From the NCBI GenBank assembly GCA_013397115.1, contig VWZW01007177.1, positions 305,094-369,093 on the forward strand: a DNA stretch of 64,000 nt. The letters run 5' to 3'. A program made the translations under genes and the position numbers. Below are positions 38,701 to 43,830 of the stretch, one piece after another; position 1 is the first letter of the stretch; the number at the start of each line of letters is the position of its first letter. The notes under the pieces are model-generated. The model saw only the letters and a list, made by a program, of their open reading frames with translations. It was not told the origin of the DNA and ran no database searches. The stretch is from Edolisoma coerulescens (taxonomy: Eukaryota; Chordata; Aves; Passeriformes; Campephagidae).

Positions 38701-41700
38701 AACTGAACTCTCCTCTCTTCCTTCAAGCAGGAAAATTATCTGTTTTGTCAAGGGTGATGTGAAATTCCAGCCTAAGAATAACCGTGGAACAAGTCAACTT
38801 TGAATCACATTAGCTCTCCTTGCTGGAAGCTATGGCCCTTCATGCTAGCCCTGAGTCTGTAGCACCCCAAATCTGCAACAGAATCAAAGAGGGGAGCAGG
38901 AAAGGACCCCAAGTTGTGCCGGGTGAGGTTTAGATTGGATATTGGGAAAAAGTTTCTTCCTGAATGGTCAGGCATTGGAAGAGGCTGCCCAGGGAAGTGG
39001 TGGAGTCACCACCCCTGTTAAGTGTTCAAAAAACAGGTAAATGTGGTGCTTAGGGACACTTACACTCAGTGTAGTGGTGGACCTGTCAGTGTTAGGGTAG
39101 TGGTTGCACTCAACGATCTTGGAGATTTTTTCCAACCTTAATGATTCTGTGATTTTATGTGGACACTTGACACAGAAATTGGCTTCACCCAACGTGTCCC
39201 CAGAAGAGGGCACAATCTTTACACTGAAGAAGAGCAGCTGCTCTCTCAGCCTTCCTCCTCTATGCGACTGCAAAAGCAAGGTGACTTAGTGTAGCTTGGT
39301 CAGCCTCAAAACTGCCTTTTGGAAGGGGAAATCGACTCAAATTGCAAGGGCAAACCTGCAGTGCATCACATAAATGCACCACAGGAAGAAGGGCAATACA
39401 AAAAACCAAAACAAACGAGTTTTCTTCTGGAGATACCTCTCTCATAAATTCACCAGGTGAGCTCCAGAGAATTACAACCTCATAGCTCTGTGTTTTGTCA
39501 TCCTTATTTCCTACTATGTGGACAATTAGCCTAAGGAACAAGACTTAAAAACAGCCATCAAATCATTGATATCTTACAAAATATTGGTATTTGTCAACAA
39601 AGCAGTTCTTAATCATCTTCAGCTTGGGGTTGTCACAGTTGGGTTGATACAGCATTCCTGGTCCAAACTGTAAATTTAATTACCAGATTAAAGATTTTTT
39701 AATGTAATGTATTTTTTTCCAGGAGCTGGACTTTGATGATCCTTGTGGGTTCCTTCCAACTCAGGATATGCTATGATTGTATGGCTTCCTGCTGGCCTGT
39801 TGCAACCAATAAAACATCTTTTAAATAATATTTCAGTTGCACATATACAACTGACTTTATGTTTATATTATGAATATAAAACAGAGTACGTCACAGTGTA
39901 TGTATGTATAAACACACTCTTGTCAAGCTCTGAGGTACAGAACTTCGTGCACACCACGTACCTGCATGCCATTTTCATCATTCTTTTATAGTCACCAGCT
40001 GATTGACCTAGAAACTAAGAAATGAATTCTAATATCCACATTTCCCAGGGGACAAGCTCTTGACAGACACAAACCATTATATACTTGGTGATTTCAACAG
40101 AACCACCCTATTTGTACAAACTGAGGTGTGGATGCTGCACTTCACTAGCTATAGATCATTAGCTGCAGCTGTTCGTCACATTCTTTAAAACACAAAAATC
40201 CCATATGTTAACTTTACTGTCATCATAGCTTGGGGGGAAAAAGCCTAACAAACCCAAACACCCCCAAATACAAACAAAAAGACCCACCAAACAAAAAGTG
40301 GAACATTTTGCAGATATTTTGCAGTATTCTATTTTGTTTTTCTGGAAAAATCTAATCCATTTTAACAGCACTATTTCTAAAAATAACTGTCTTGATAAAT
40401 GGATAATCAAAGGAATCTGCCATTAATCTTATATAGCTGCTGCAAATACACAATAGCTGGACCACATTAGTCTGGAATCAAAGAAAAATCTCTTTTCTAG
40501 CTAGAGTTTCCTGAAGAGTAATTTGACATAACTACCATTAAAACAACTTCTTTACAATCAGGAAGTCTTTACACCAACAAAAGCACAGGCTTCTGTAAAA
40601 AAACACTCTAAATTTTGTGTGAGACAAGATTCTGATCATGCCTGTTCTACTTGAATGCAAGATCCTGACCCTGCAAGATGCACTATCCAATTAGCTCTCT
40701 GAACACAAAGCCCCACGGAAAACAACATGCTCTAACAAGCTGAAGCTAGACAAACCCAAACAATAAATACAAGGTGGGAGTCTTGACCTACAAAAGTATT
40801 TGAATTTTAACAGCTTACCTCTGGCTGTGATGGATTCTCTCATATGAAACTTTTTAAAGCAAGCTGGGAACCTTTCTAAAAAAACTGTCTAGGTCAGGAA
40901 CAAGTTAGGACCTGCATAAAGCAGGAAATAATACTATCATGATTCTTTGATGAAAAACCAACCAAACAAATAATCCAAACAATGTATGAAAGTGATGTAA
41001 CAGACCTCTTGCCAGCGTAAGGAACTGGTTTCCAAGCACTTGATAGCAATGAACAAACTCCCTTACCTTGTTTACATCCAAATACTCTAACTTTGGCACT
41101 TCTGCTATCTCTTGCTCCTCACTGCTTCCTTCATCAATGTCACTGTCCTCATCCTGCGTGGAGTCTCTCTTCTGCTCTGCAGAGGAAGGTTTGGTGCCCT
41201 TTCTGTCAGGTTCCATCTCTCCTGGGTTCCCAGCCATGCTGGGCTTCTTCTGCTCTGCCCCTTCTTCACTGGGGAATGTTTCCCCAGCCACGCTACAAGA
41301 AGGACTGTCAATGCCACTGTCTCTGTTGGGAATTTTACCATTCCCTGTCAGTTCTGCAGTCGAGTCTTTGTTGCCAAGCTCTCCTTGGGGCTCTTTGCTC
41401 ACAGTCACAGCAGTACAGTCTTCATGGCTTTTTTTATCACCTATGCTCAGCTCTTTAATTTTCATTATGTCTGTGTTAGTTAGATCCATGCTGCACGGTA
41501 CGTTGGGCTCAGTTTCATCCAGTTCAGTTTTGTCATTTGTGGAAGAGCCACTGGAAGCCACTGTGTCACAGTCACACGAACTCGTCTGCTTGGATGAGTC
41601 CAGGCCAGGTTCCATCTTAAGAGCTAAATTTAGCTGGTTTCTTTGAAGAATATTTACAGGTTGCCTGTGGGTGAAGAGGAAGCACCACAGCCATATTAAC

Positions 41701-42895
41701 ACTCAGGTTTCACAAGTGCTCTGAAAGGGAGGGTCTGATTATCATTTGATTCTAGTTGTATTTCTTGCACCCCGCTGACAATCTCAGAAGGCAGCAGTGT
41801 GCACATTGCAATAATAATGATCACCCAACAACATCCAACAAAAAAACATCACCCCTACATACTACTGAAATGGCACCACCAGAATCCTGGGCTTTTAGTG
41901 CTTTCCACGTCACCTTGAAGAACAGTCTGGTTTGAGGGTTTGGAGAAGAAGGAATCACCTTTAAAAAGAAGCAGTTAGTTCTGGGCTCATTTAAACAGGA
42001 GCTCTCATTCTTCAACAAAACCAAGCCTTTGGGGCAAGGTATTTTCTGCCAGAGAGGATGTACTGAAGTATGAGAAGGCACTGCTTTTCCTCTTTGAAAG
42101 ACACCAGGTTCACCCAGGTGATAACACACTCCAAGGCACAGTATGGTGCCTGTCTCCATCTCCCTCTTTGTGAAAAAAGCCCATCACTTAGCTCCATCAG
42201 GCAGATTTGTTCTTCAGGGAAAGTTTTCATGTGTCTGTAAAATGAGCTGGTTTTACAGCGAAATACATATATTTTATCCAATTTAGTCTTTCATATACAA
42301 AGTTTCAGAACAGCTACTGTTCTACATGACATTGTTTCACAGTACACTATGCCCTTCCCTGCCTCCAAGAAGCAAGGTCTGATGTTTATTATATCTTAGA
42401 CAGAAAACTCAATTATTTCATATAACAATCAAGTTCCTATGACCCAATTCCCACATCAAGCAAACTGTGGGCTACTTGCCTCTGTTAGAATCTTACCCAA
42501 TTCAGCAGGTCTTATGCTCCTTAAGCGCAACTGTATGTTACAAACTAAAATTCACAGCTTTTATTAAAAAGATAATTTGTCCTCAGTGAAGCTTTGCACT
42601 TCCAGTAGAAAACATCCCAAGAGGACTTTCTATGTGATCATTGCAGTTAATGTTTTCTACTATTATATTCTAAGTTAAAAACGCAGAAAAGGGAGATGAG
42701 ACCAGATCTCACAAAGCCATATTTACCTGATACTTTCAAATTTCTCAATGAGCGTGTTGACTCCTGCTGATACTGGTATTTCTTCCTCTCCAGGTGCTAA
42801 GCTCCTTGATGACTTGGGATCAGCTGGCAAAGGCCGAGATGGTGCAGGAGGAATTCTTTCCTGCCCAGGTTTGAGATGGACAGGCTTAGGAGGTA
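5606..42895 (-). CDS. FGD3: FGD3, FYVE/RhoGEF/PH domain protein (16 exons, both ends incomplete)
   Basis: FGD3 is a Dbl-family exchange factor that loads GTP onto Cdc42-type GTPases and shapes actin and filopodia at the plasma membrane. The sequence shows 16 exons with AG/GT borders whose phases all agree, encoding 760 residues in one frame. Domain order is Pro-rich, acidic, DH (about 260-450), PH1 (about 470-570), FYVE (640-687), then part of PH2 (714-760), the FGD family layout. Assignment to FGD3 rather than FGD1, 2 or 4 rests on remembered similarity: a block reading IPNRDSGIDSPS ahead of the DH domain and the PH1-FYVE linker resemble mammalian FGD3. The mammalian start corresponds to Met73 (ATG at 41615), but the frame stays open upstream into another exon, so the bird protein may be longer. 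The initiating exon and the last exon are not found. Confidence is high for the gene, lower for the exact ends. Confidence 0.95.
6689..6770 (-). mobile_element. CR1 LINE 3' fragment
   Basis: It opens with the complement of the CR1 3' end (ACAGAATCACAGAATGGTTT) and continues with the usual AAGGGAC...CATCTCATTCCAACCC block. The sequence after it is diverged and may be older CR1. Confidence 0.85.
7044..7143 (-). mobile_element. CR1 LINE 3' fragment
   Basis: It has AGAATCACAGAACCACAGAA and TTGGAAGGGACC, followed by a block typical of the CR1 3' UTR (CCACTTCCTCGGAGAGTCTG). About 270 bases separate it from the neighbouring fragment in the same orientation. Confidence 0.8.
7562..7714 (-). CDS. FGD3: FGD3 exon: FYVE finger, second half
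   Basis: The exon has 153 bases, 51 codons, phase 0 (residues 663-713). The acceptor is CTGTCTGTTACAG and the donor GTACAG. It encodes VICAKCSEFKPLADNSRHNR followed by VCKECF, supplying cysteines 665, 668, 684 and 687, so the eight-cysteine zinc cluster is complete, and the RVC motif (682-684) is present. The remainder (SPCSPGVEAVGEQKKRLAAE) is a linker to the second PH domain. Another GT could extend the exon into a T-rich, stop-containing stretch, but only GAG/GTACAG keeps phase with the next exon. Confidence 0.94.
7715..10017 (-). other. FGD3 intron
   Basis: Intron splitting the FYVE domain between Ala662 and Val663. It holds one longer CR1 copy (9177-9642); the rest is AT-rich with nothing recognised. 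Confidence 0.8.
9177..9642 (-). mobile_element. CR1 LINE 3' portion
   Basis: About 465 bases matching the CR1 3' region in reverse orientation: AACACAGAATCATGGAG, AAGGGACCCCCAAGGATCAT, CTAATATCCAGCCTAAACC, and TCTCCAGGCTGAAGAGTCC. The last two are from the end of the CR1 ORF2, and a 114-codon minus-strand frame here is a remnant of the ORF2 C-terminus. Confidence 0.9.
10018..10140 (-). CDS. FGD3: FGD3 exon: FYVE finger, first half
   Basis: The exon has 123 bases, 41 codons, phase 0 (residues 622-662). The acceptor is TTTTAATTTCAG and the donor GTAAGT. A basic Ser/Lys-rich run precedes CKSCSESFNSITKRRHHCKQ, giving zinc-binding cysteines 640, 643, 657 and 660. RRHHCK is the basic pocket motif for phosphatidylinositol 3-phosphate, with Lys where classical FYVE domains have Arg. 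There is no WxxD motif ahead of the first cysteine pair, a departure from endosomal FYVE proteins that I recall being shared by mammalian FGD3. Confidence 0.96.
10811..10962 (+). mobile_element. CR1 LINE 3' fragment
   Basis: It reads toward GGTTGGATACAGCTCTGAGC, AACCATTCCATGATTCTATG and ends ATTCTATGATT, the characteristic CR1 3' terminus in forward orientation. This is one of only three copies in this direction. Confidence 0.88.
12392..12419. repeat. Perfect 14-base tandem duplication
   Basis: GTAGGCACCTACAT occurs twice in a row without a mismatch. Each unit is close to a palindrome (GTAGG.ACCTAC), so the pair could fold. Confidence 0.9.
13776..13990 (-). mobile_element. CR1 LINE 3' fragment
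   Basis: It has the reversed 3' terminus, then GGTTTGGGTTGGAAGCGACC, CTGCCACGGGCAGGGACACC and TTCCAGGGATGGGGCAGCC, all standard CR1 3' UTR blocks. Confidence 0.9.
14925..14987 (-). CDS. FGD3: FGD3 exon: linker before FYVE
   Basis: This short exon has 63 bases, 21 codons, phase 0 (residues 601-621). The acceptor is TTTTTCCTCAG and the donor GTGAGT. It encodes IASTSSVESMPGADGGGALG plus Gly, a low-complexity linker; the first part recalls the ITSTSPVEP stretch of mammalian FGD3. Being 63 bases in phase 0, it could be skipped without breaking the frame, so alternative splicing is possible (inference). Confidence 0.85.
15170..15268 (-). mobile_element. CR1 LINE 3' end
   Basis: ATCACAGAATCATAGAATGA, GAAAGGGACCTTAAAGCTCA and GAGCAGGGACACCTTCC mark the CR1 3' end in reverse. 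It stops abruptly; the following sequence is not recognisable CR1. Confidence 0.88.
15610..15735. repeat. TA-rich low-complexity stretch
   Basis: Irregular TATATC, TATATA and ACATACAT motifs over about 125 bases inside an intron. It looks like a decayed dinucleotide or tetranucleotide repeat. Confidence 0.75.
19132..19233 (-). CDS. FGD3: FGD3 exon: end of PH1 helix and linker
   Basis: The exon has 102 bases, 34 codons, phase 0 (residues 567-600). The acceptor is TTGTCTCAG and the donor GTAAGT. It encodes VIQATIEKHKQNSETFRAF and then a Ser/Glu-rich stretch ending PDSS. The first part is the tail of the PH1 C-terminal helix and is nearly identical to mammalian FGD3; the second starts a disordered linker to the FYVE finger. 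Confidence 0.95.
19717..19747 (-). CDS. FGD3: FGD3 31-base microexon carrying the PH1 tryptophan
   Basis: This exon has 31 bases: 1 base that completes Arg556, then 10 codons (residues 557-566) reading TEEEKREWIH. The acceptor is GTTTTAACAG and the donor GTTAGT, both acceptable but not strong. The flanking exons are phase 2 and phase 0, so exactly a 3n+1 insert is needed, and this piece supplies both the frame and the expected C-terminal PH helix, including the near-invariant Trp (W564). Mammalian FGD3 as I recall has the same short stretch with Gln instead of the final His. Confidence 0.88.
20142..20221 (-). CDS. FGD3: FGD3 exon: PH1 late strands
   Basis: The exon has 80 bases, 26 codons plus 2 bases (residues 530-555 and part of Arg556). 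The acceptor is CTTTTTACAG and the donor GTATGG. It encodes VQEIAKQNVAHTFSITGKKR then SLELQA, the last PH1 strands. It lies about 340 bases from the intact LTR at 20561-21489, which sits in the intron on its 5' side. Confidence 0.95.
20561..21489 (+). mobile_element. Solo LTR of an endogenous retrovirus, with 5-bp target duplication
   Basis: The 929-base element begins TGTCGGAGAC and ends TTTGTAACA, so it has the TGT...ACA termini of a retroviral LTR. It is flanked on both sides by CCAAC (20556-20560 and 21490-21494), a perfect 5-base target-site duplication. A polyadenylation signal AATAAA lies at 21337-21342, about 150 bases before the end, which sets the orientation as plus, antisense to FGD3. 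It is more GC-rich than the surrounding intron. There is no internal retroviral coding sequence, so it looks like a solo LTR left by recombination. A 5-base duplication fits ERVL or some ERVK-type elements; the exact family is not determined. Confidence 0.8.
21520..21975 (-). mobile_element. CR1 LINE 3' portion
   Basis: Reverse orientation, about 455 bases: AATCATAGAATAATTAAGGT, AGTCCAACCATCAAAACAGC, CTAATATCCAACCTAAATCT and CACTCCAGCACCTTAAGGTC. Its 3' end lies about 25 bases from the LTR's right target duplication. The 134-codon minus frame at 21595-21999 is decayed CR1. Confidence 0.9.
22128..22220 (-). CDS. FGD3: FGD3 exon: PH1 core strands
   Basis: The exon has 93 bases, 31 codons, phase 0 (residues 499-529). 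The acceptor is CTTATTGCAG; the donor is GTTTGC, weaker than consensus. It encodes FNSMVLYCVPKLRLIGQKF and SVREKMDIAGLQ, the central beta strands of PH1. PH1 in this family binds phosphoinositides and holds the DH domain at the membrane. Confidence 0.95.
22730..22862 (-). mobile_element. CR1 LINE 3' end beside an FGD3 exon
   Basis: CACAGAACCATAGA, GGTTTGGGTTGGAAGGGACC and GGGACCCCTTCCACTAGACC identify it. It ends about 33 bases from the donor-side edge of the exon at 22896. Confidence 0.88.
22896..23042 (-). CDS. FGD3: FGD3 exon: DH-PH hinge and start of PH1
   Basis: The exon has 147 bases, 49 codons, phase 0 at both ends (residues 450-498). The acceptor is TTTTCCTGCAG written from the minus strand near 23043, and the donor is GTGAGT. 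It encodes EKMHKLLEVYERLGGEEDIV and then NELIKEGHIQKLSAKNG, ending RYLFL. This is the hinge helix and first strands of the first PH domain, near-identical across the FGD family. A CR1 fragment lies about 33 bases past its donor. Confidence 0.96.
23329..23400 (-). mobile_element. CR1 LINE 3' end, short
   Basis: ATCATAGAATCATAAAGGTT, then AAGATCATCGAGTCCAAATAT: only about 70 bases of the reversed 3' terminus remain. Confidence 0.8.
24446..24471. repeat. AAAC-type microsatellite
   Basis: Short imperfect run of AAAC and AAGC units in an intron. Confidence 0.75.
25737..25795 (-). CDS. FGD3: FGD3 exon: end of DH domain
   Basis: This small exon has 59 bases, 2 bases plus 19 codons (residues 431-449). 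The acceptor is CTTTATTGCAG and the donor GTGAGT. It encodes SLELISTAANHSNAAIRKM, the last DH helix leading to the DH-PH hinge. Because the exon begins AG directly after the acceptor AG, a two-base shift of the acceptor is conceivable, but only the chosen site keeps the frame on both sides. Confidence 0.93.
25796..26592 (-). other. FGD3 intron
   Basis: Intron of about 800 bases within the DH coding region. No repeat or exon recognised; open frames here are short and unmatched. Confidence 0.8.
26593..26731 (-). CDS. FGD3: FGD3 exon: DH conserved region 3 (catalytic helix)
   Basis: The exon has 139 bases, 46 codons plus 1 base (residues 384-429). The acceptor is CTCTATTACAG and the donor GTACAT. 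It carries LEPVQRIPRYELLLKDYL (residues 398-415), the signature helix of Dbl exchange factors that lies against switch II of the GTPase and is needed for exchange. All the usual key positions (Q402, R403, P405, R406, Y407, L410, L411) are present, so the GEF should be active. The single base A at the end joins AG of the next exon to make Lys430. Confidence 0.96.
26853..27640 (-). mobile_element. CR1 LINE 3' portion, long and GC-rich
   Basis: The longest CR1 copy in the window. Blocks in order include GATGATCAAGTCCAAACATA, TTCCCTAATATCCAGTCTAA, CCTGTCCCTGTTCCTGTTC and TCAAGGTCATTGTTGTTGTG. It is clearly richer in GC than the introns around it. Long open frames on both strands (up to 185 codons plus, 140 minus) follow from that composition and are not genes. 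Confidence 0.88.
28855..28955. repeat. TA-rich low-complexity stretch
   Basis: Repeated ATATATAAAATATATAAA-like motifs over about 100 bases in the intron between two DH exons. Confidence 0.75.
30445..30680 (-). mobile_element. CR1 LINE 3' fragment
   Basis: CACAGAATTATGGAATGG, GGTTGGAAGGGACCTTGAAG and CTTCCAGGGATAGGGCCGCC place it. An A run (30681-30694) follows directly. Confidence 0.9.
30858..31344 (+). mobile_element. Degenerate solo LTR, avian ERVL-like
   Basis: It is related over most of its length to 49490-49921. Shared blocks include GAGTTAATTnTTGCAGT near the start, a TATTAATATTG block, TTTCCAGTAAATTGTTC with its near match, TCTCAACCCATGATNTTT, and a purine-rich GGGGGAGAGGG segment. 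It starts with a worn TTCCTGGCT-like end and finishes near ACCATGACA. This family is familiar from songbird genomes as an ERVL-type LTR. No target duplication is clear. It lies in an FGD3 intron about 35 bases from an exon. Confidence 0.7.
31380..31536 (-). CDS. FGD3: FGD3 exon: DH domain, conserved region 2
   Basis: The exon has 157 bases, 1 base plus 52 codons (residues 332-383). The acceptor is TTACCATAG and the donor GTATGT. The first G completes Trp331. It encodes PRLGDILQKLAPFLKMYGEY followed by a helix ending FKDVVQNIQ, which matches the FGD-family DH core. A degenerate LTR begins only about 35 bases past the donor site, described separately. Confidence 0.95.
32397..32460 (-). mobile_element. 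CR1 LINE 3' end, short and diverged
   Basis: AGAATCATAGAAAATTAAGG, then AAAGGCCTCCAAAATCAACA, a worn copy of the reversed terminus; only about 60 bases. Confidence 0.7.
32858..32994 (-). CDS. FGD3: FGD3 exon: DH domain, middle part
   Basis: The exon has 137 bases, 45 codons plus 2 bases (residues 286-330 and part of Trp331). The acceptor is CTTCTGCAG and the donor GTAGGT. It encodes a segment beginning VFCTKLSEAGISPEV and continuing through IFSNISSIYCFHGQFLLPEL, the part of DH that packs between conserved regions 1 and 2. The stop codon that follows in the genomic reading frame (TGG TAG) lies across the splice site and is removed by splicing. Confidence 0.95.
34206..34295 (-). CDS. FGD3: FGD3 exon: start of DH (RhoGEF) domain
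   Basis: The exon has 90 bases, 30 codons, phase 0 at both ends (residues 256-285). The acceptor is TTTTTTTTCAG and the donor GTAATT. It encodes the first DH helix: NELLHTEEAYVKRLHLLDQ. This is conserved region 1 of Dbl-family exchange factors, where the glutamate in the E-L-L-x-T-E pattern helps contact switch I of the GTPase. It follows directly on the acidic exon, so the DH domain begins within about ten residues of the junction. Confidence 0.95.
38911..39156 (+). mobile_element. CR1 LINE 3' fragment
   Basis: Forward orientation: TTAGATTGGATATTGGGAAA, AGGCTGCCCAGGGAAGTGG, TTTTTTCCAACCTTAATGAT and TCTGTGATTTT at the end. Confidence 0.88.
39721..39787 (+). mobile_element. CR1 LINE 3' end, short
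   Basis: GGAGCTGGACTTTGATGATC, then GGGTTCCTTCCAACTCAGGA and TGCTATGATTGTATGG, the forward terminus with mutations. Confidence 0.82.
41067..41664 (-). CDS. FGD3: FGD3 exon: large acidic Ser/Glu-rich N-terminal exon
   Basis: The exon has 598 bases (1 base plus 199 codons, residues 57-255). The acceptor is CACCCACAG and the donor GTAAGG. It is the largest exon and is mostly low-complexity, rich in Ser, Glu, Asp and Thr, so probably disordered. The block IPNRDSGIDSPS is nearly identical to what I recall of mammalian FGD3 and is the best family identifier; DSGIDSPS also resembles a DSGxxS phosphodegron, the signal by which SCF-type ligases remove FGD1 and FGD3 (known for the family; not shown here). 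A strongly acidic stretch QDEDSDIDEGSSEEQE precedes the DH domain. Met73 (ATG at 41615-41613) matches the mammalian start and could be used if the upstream exon is skipped. Confidence 0.95.
41665..42726 (-). other. FGD3 intron
   Basis: A 1.1-kb intron that interrupts codon 56 between the proline-rich and acidic exons. Nothing else recognised. Confidence 0.75.
42727..42895 (-). CDS. FGD3: FGD3 exon: proline-rich N-terminal segment
   Basis: The exon has 169 bases: 2 bases, 55 codons, 2 bases. The acceptor follows a strong pyrimidine tract ending CATTAG, and the donor is GTAAAT. It encodes residues 1-56, starting PPKPVHLKPG and rich in proline, and ends near a GVNTLIEKFES stretch that recalls the short LI..FE motif in the N-terminal part of FGD1 and FGD4. 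Its 2-base remainder AG joins the first G of the next exon to give Arg56, in frame with the large acidic exon. As I remember it, human FGD3 starts further downstream, so this exon would be an N-terminal extension. It begins in phase 1, so a coding exon ending with one extra base must lie upstream. The proline-rich part could bind SH3 proteins or actin-linked partners, which is inference. Confidence 0.8.
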
Positions 42896-43747
42896 CTAAT
42901 GAAAGAGAAGGGAAAAAACAGGAGTATAAATCTCCATCTTCTTTATCCTAAACTGGGAACAAAATCCAGACCGAGAGATACGCATTCTTTCCCCATTCTT
43001 TATAAACAGCACACGGGCAGTCCCGAAGCATTGTTTACACCAAAGCAAGCTGCTAAAGAAAAATGCCGGGCTTCTATTTTGTGTTTCTACAGCTGGCTTA
43101 GCTGTGCTAACAAACCGAGTGGCTTGCAGCACTGCACCGCTTCCTCCTTACTAAACAGGATGCACAGCTTACACTTCAGTTTGCAAGTTTGCTCGCCCTC
43201 TCAATCACACTAATGAGTTTCCCCTTCCATGACCTCTCAAAATTCTGGCACCCCATTGAATCTCTTCTATTGGGAAAAAAAAAAGGCAGAGGGATAAACC
43301 ACATCTCAAAACAAAAACCATCAAAACCCAACCCCAGCATGCATTTCAGTGCCTTGTGTTTGCTCGGTCAAAAACACCACAGGCAGAACATGATGGCTTT
43401 TCTTCCTCTCGTTCTCCCTCCCCCCTCTCTTCTGTGGTGTAGTAGTCTTCACAAATTTCCTTCCTCTTTTGGTTCTATGTTGCGTTGCATATGATATAAA
43501 TAAAACAAGTATTGTAAGAACGCTCACATTCTGCTTCAGGACTCACAAGGAGGCCAAGGTACAAAGTTTAACACAATATTTCAAAAAAATGGCATTAAAA
43601 TGTAATGTCATTTTAAAAAATTTATTCAGATCATCCGTTGATTGCAGAGTAAATGATTTATCATACACAGGCAGTAACTCATGGCGACAGGTTCCCATGC
43701 TGTCATAGTTTCATATAGGGAAAGCAACTCCCATAGGCAGAACTGAC

Positions 43748-43830
43748 ACTGGAGGGCAGGAAAACCAGTTGTGGGATTGTTCCCAAAGCACACACTGCTT
43801 GGAGTAGCACTGCCAAGTGTGCCCTCCAGT
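43748..43830. repeat. Inverted repeat with 11-base arms
   Basis: ACTGGAGGGCA (43748-43758) is repeated as its exact complement TGCCCTCCAGT (43820-43830), with a 61-base loop. The function is unknown; it could be a chance hairpin or the ends of a small decayed element. Confidence 0.6.

Larger units (their letters stand above)
34296..41066 (-). other. FGD3 intron, largest between confirmed exons
   Basis: A 6.8-kb intron between the acidic N-terminal exon and the DH domain. CR1 pieces in plus orientation lie at 38911-39156 and 39721-39787. A short direct repeat of AGGCAGAG is at 36485-36505. No additional exon with matching phase was recognised. Confidence 0.8.

Noticed and set aside
41068..41646. 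192-codon plus-strand open frame
   Set aside because: It is the antisense shadow of the large FGD3 exon, whose minus-strand reading matches the family and has splice sites.
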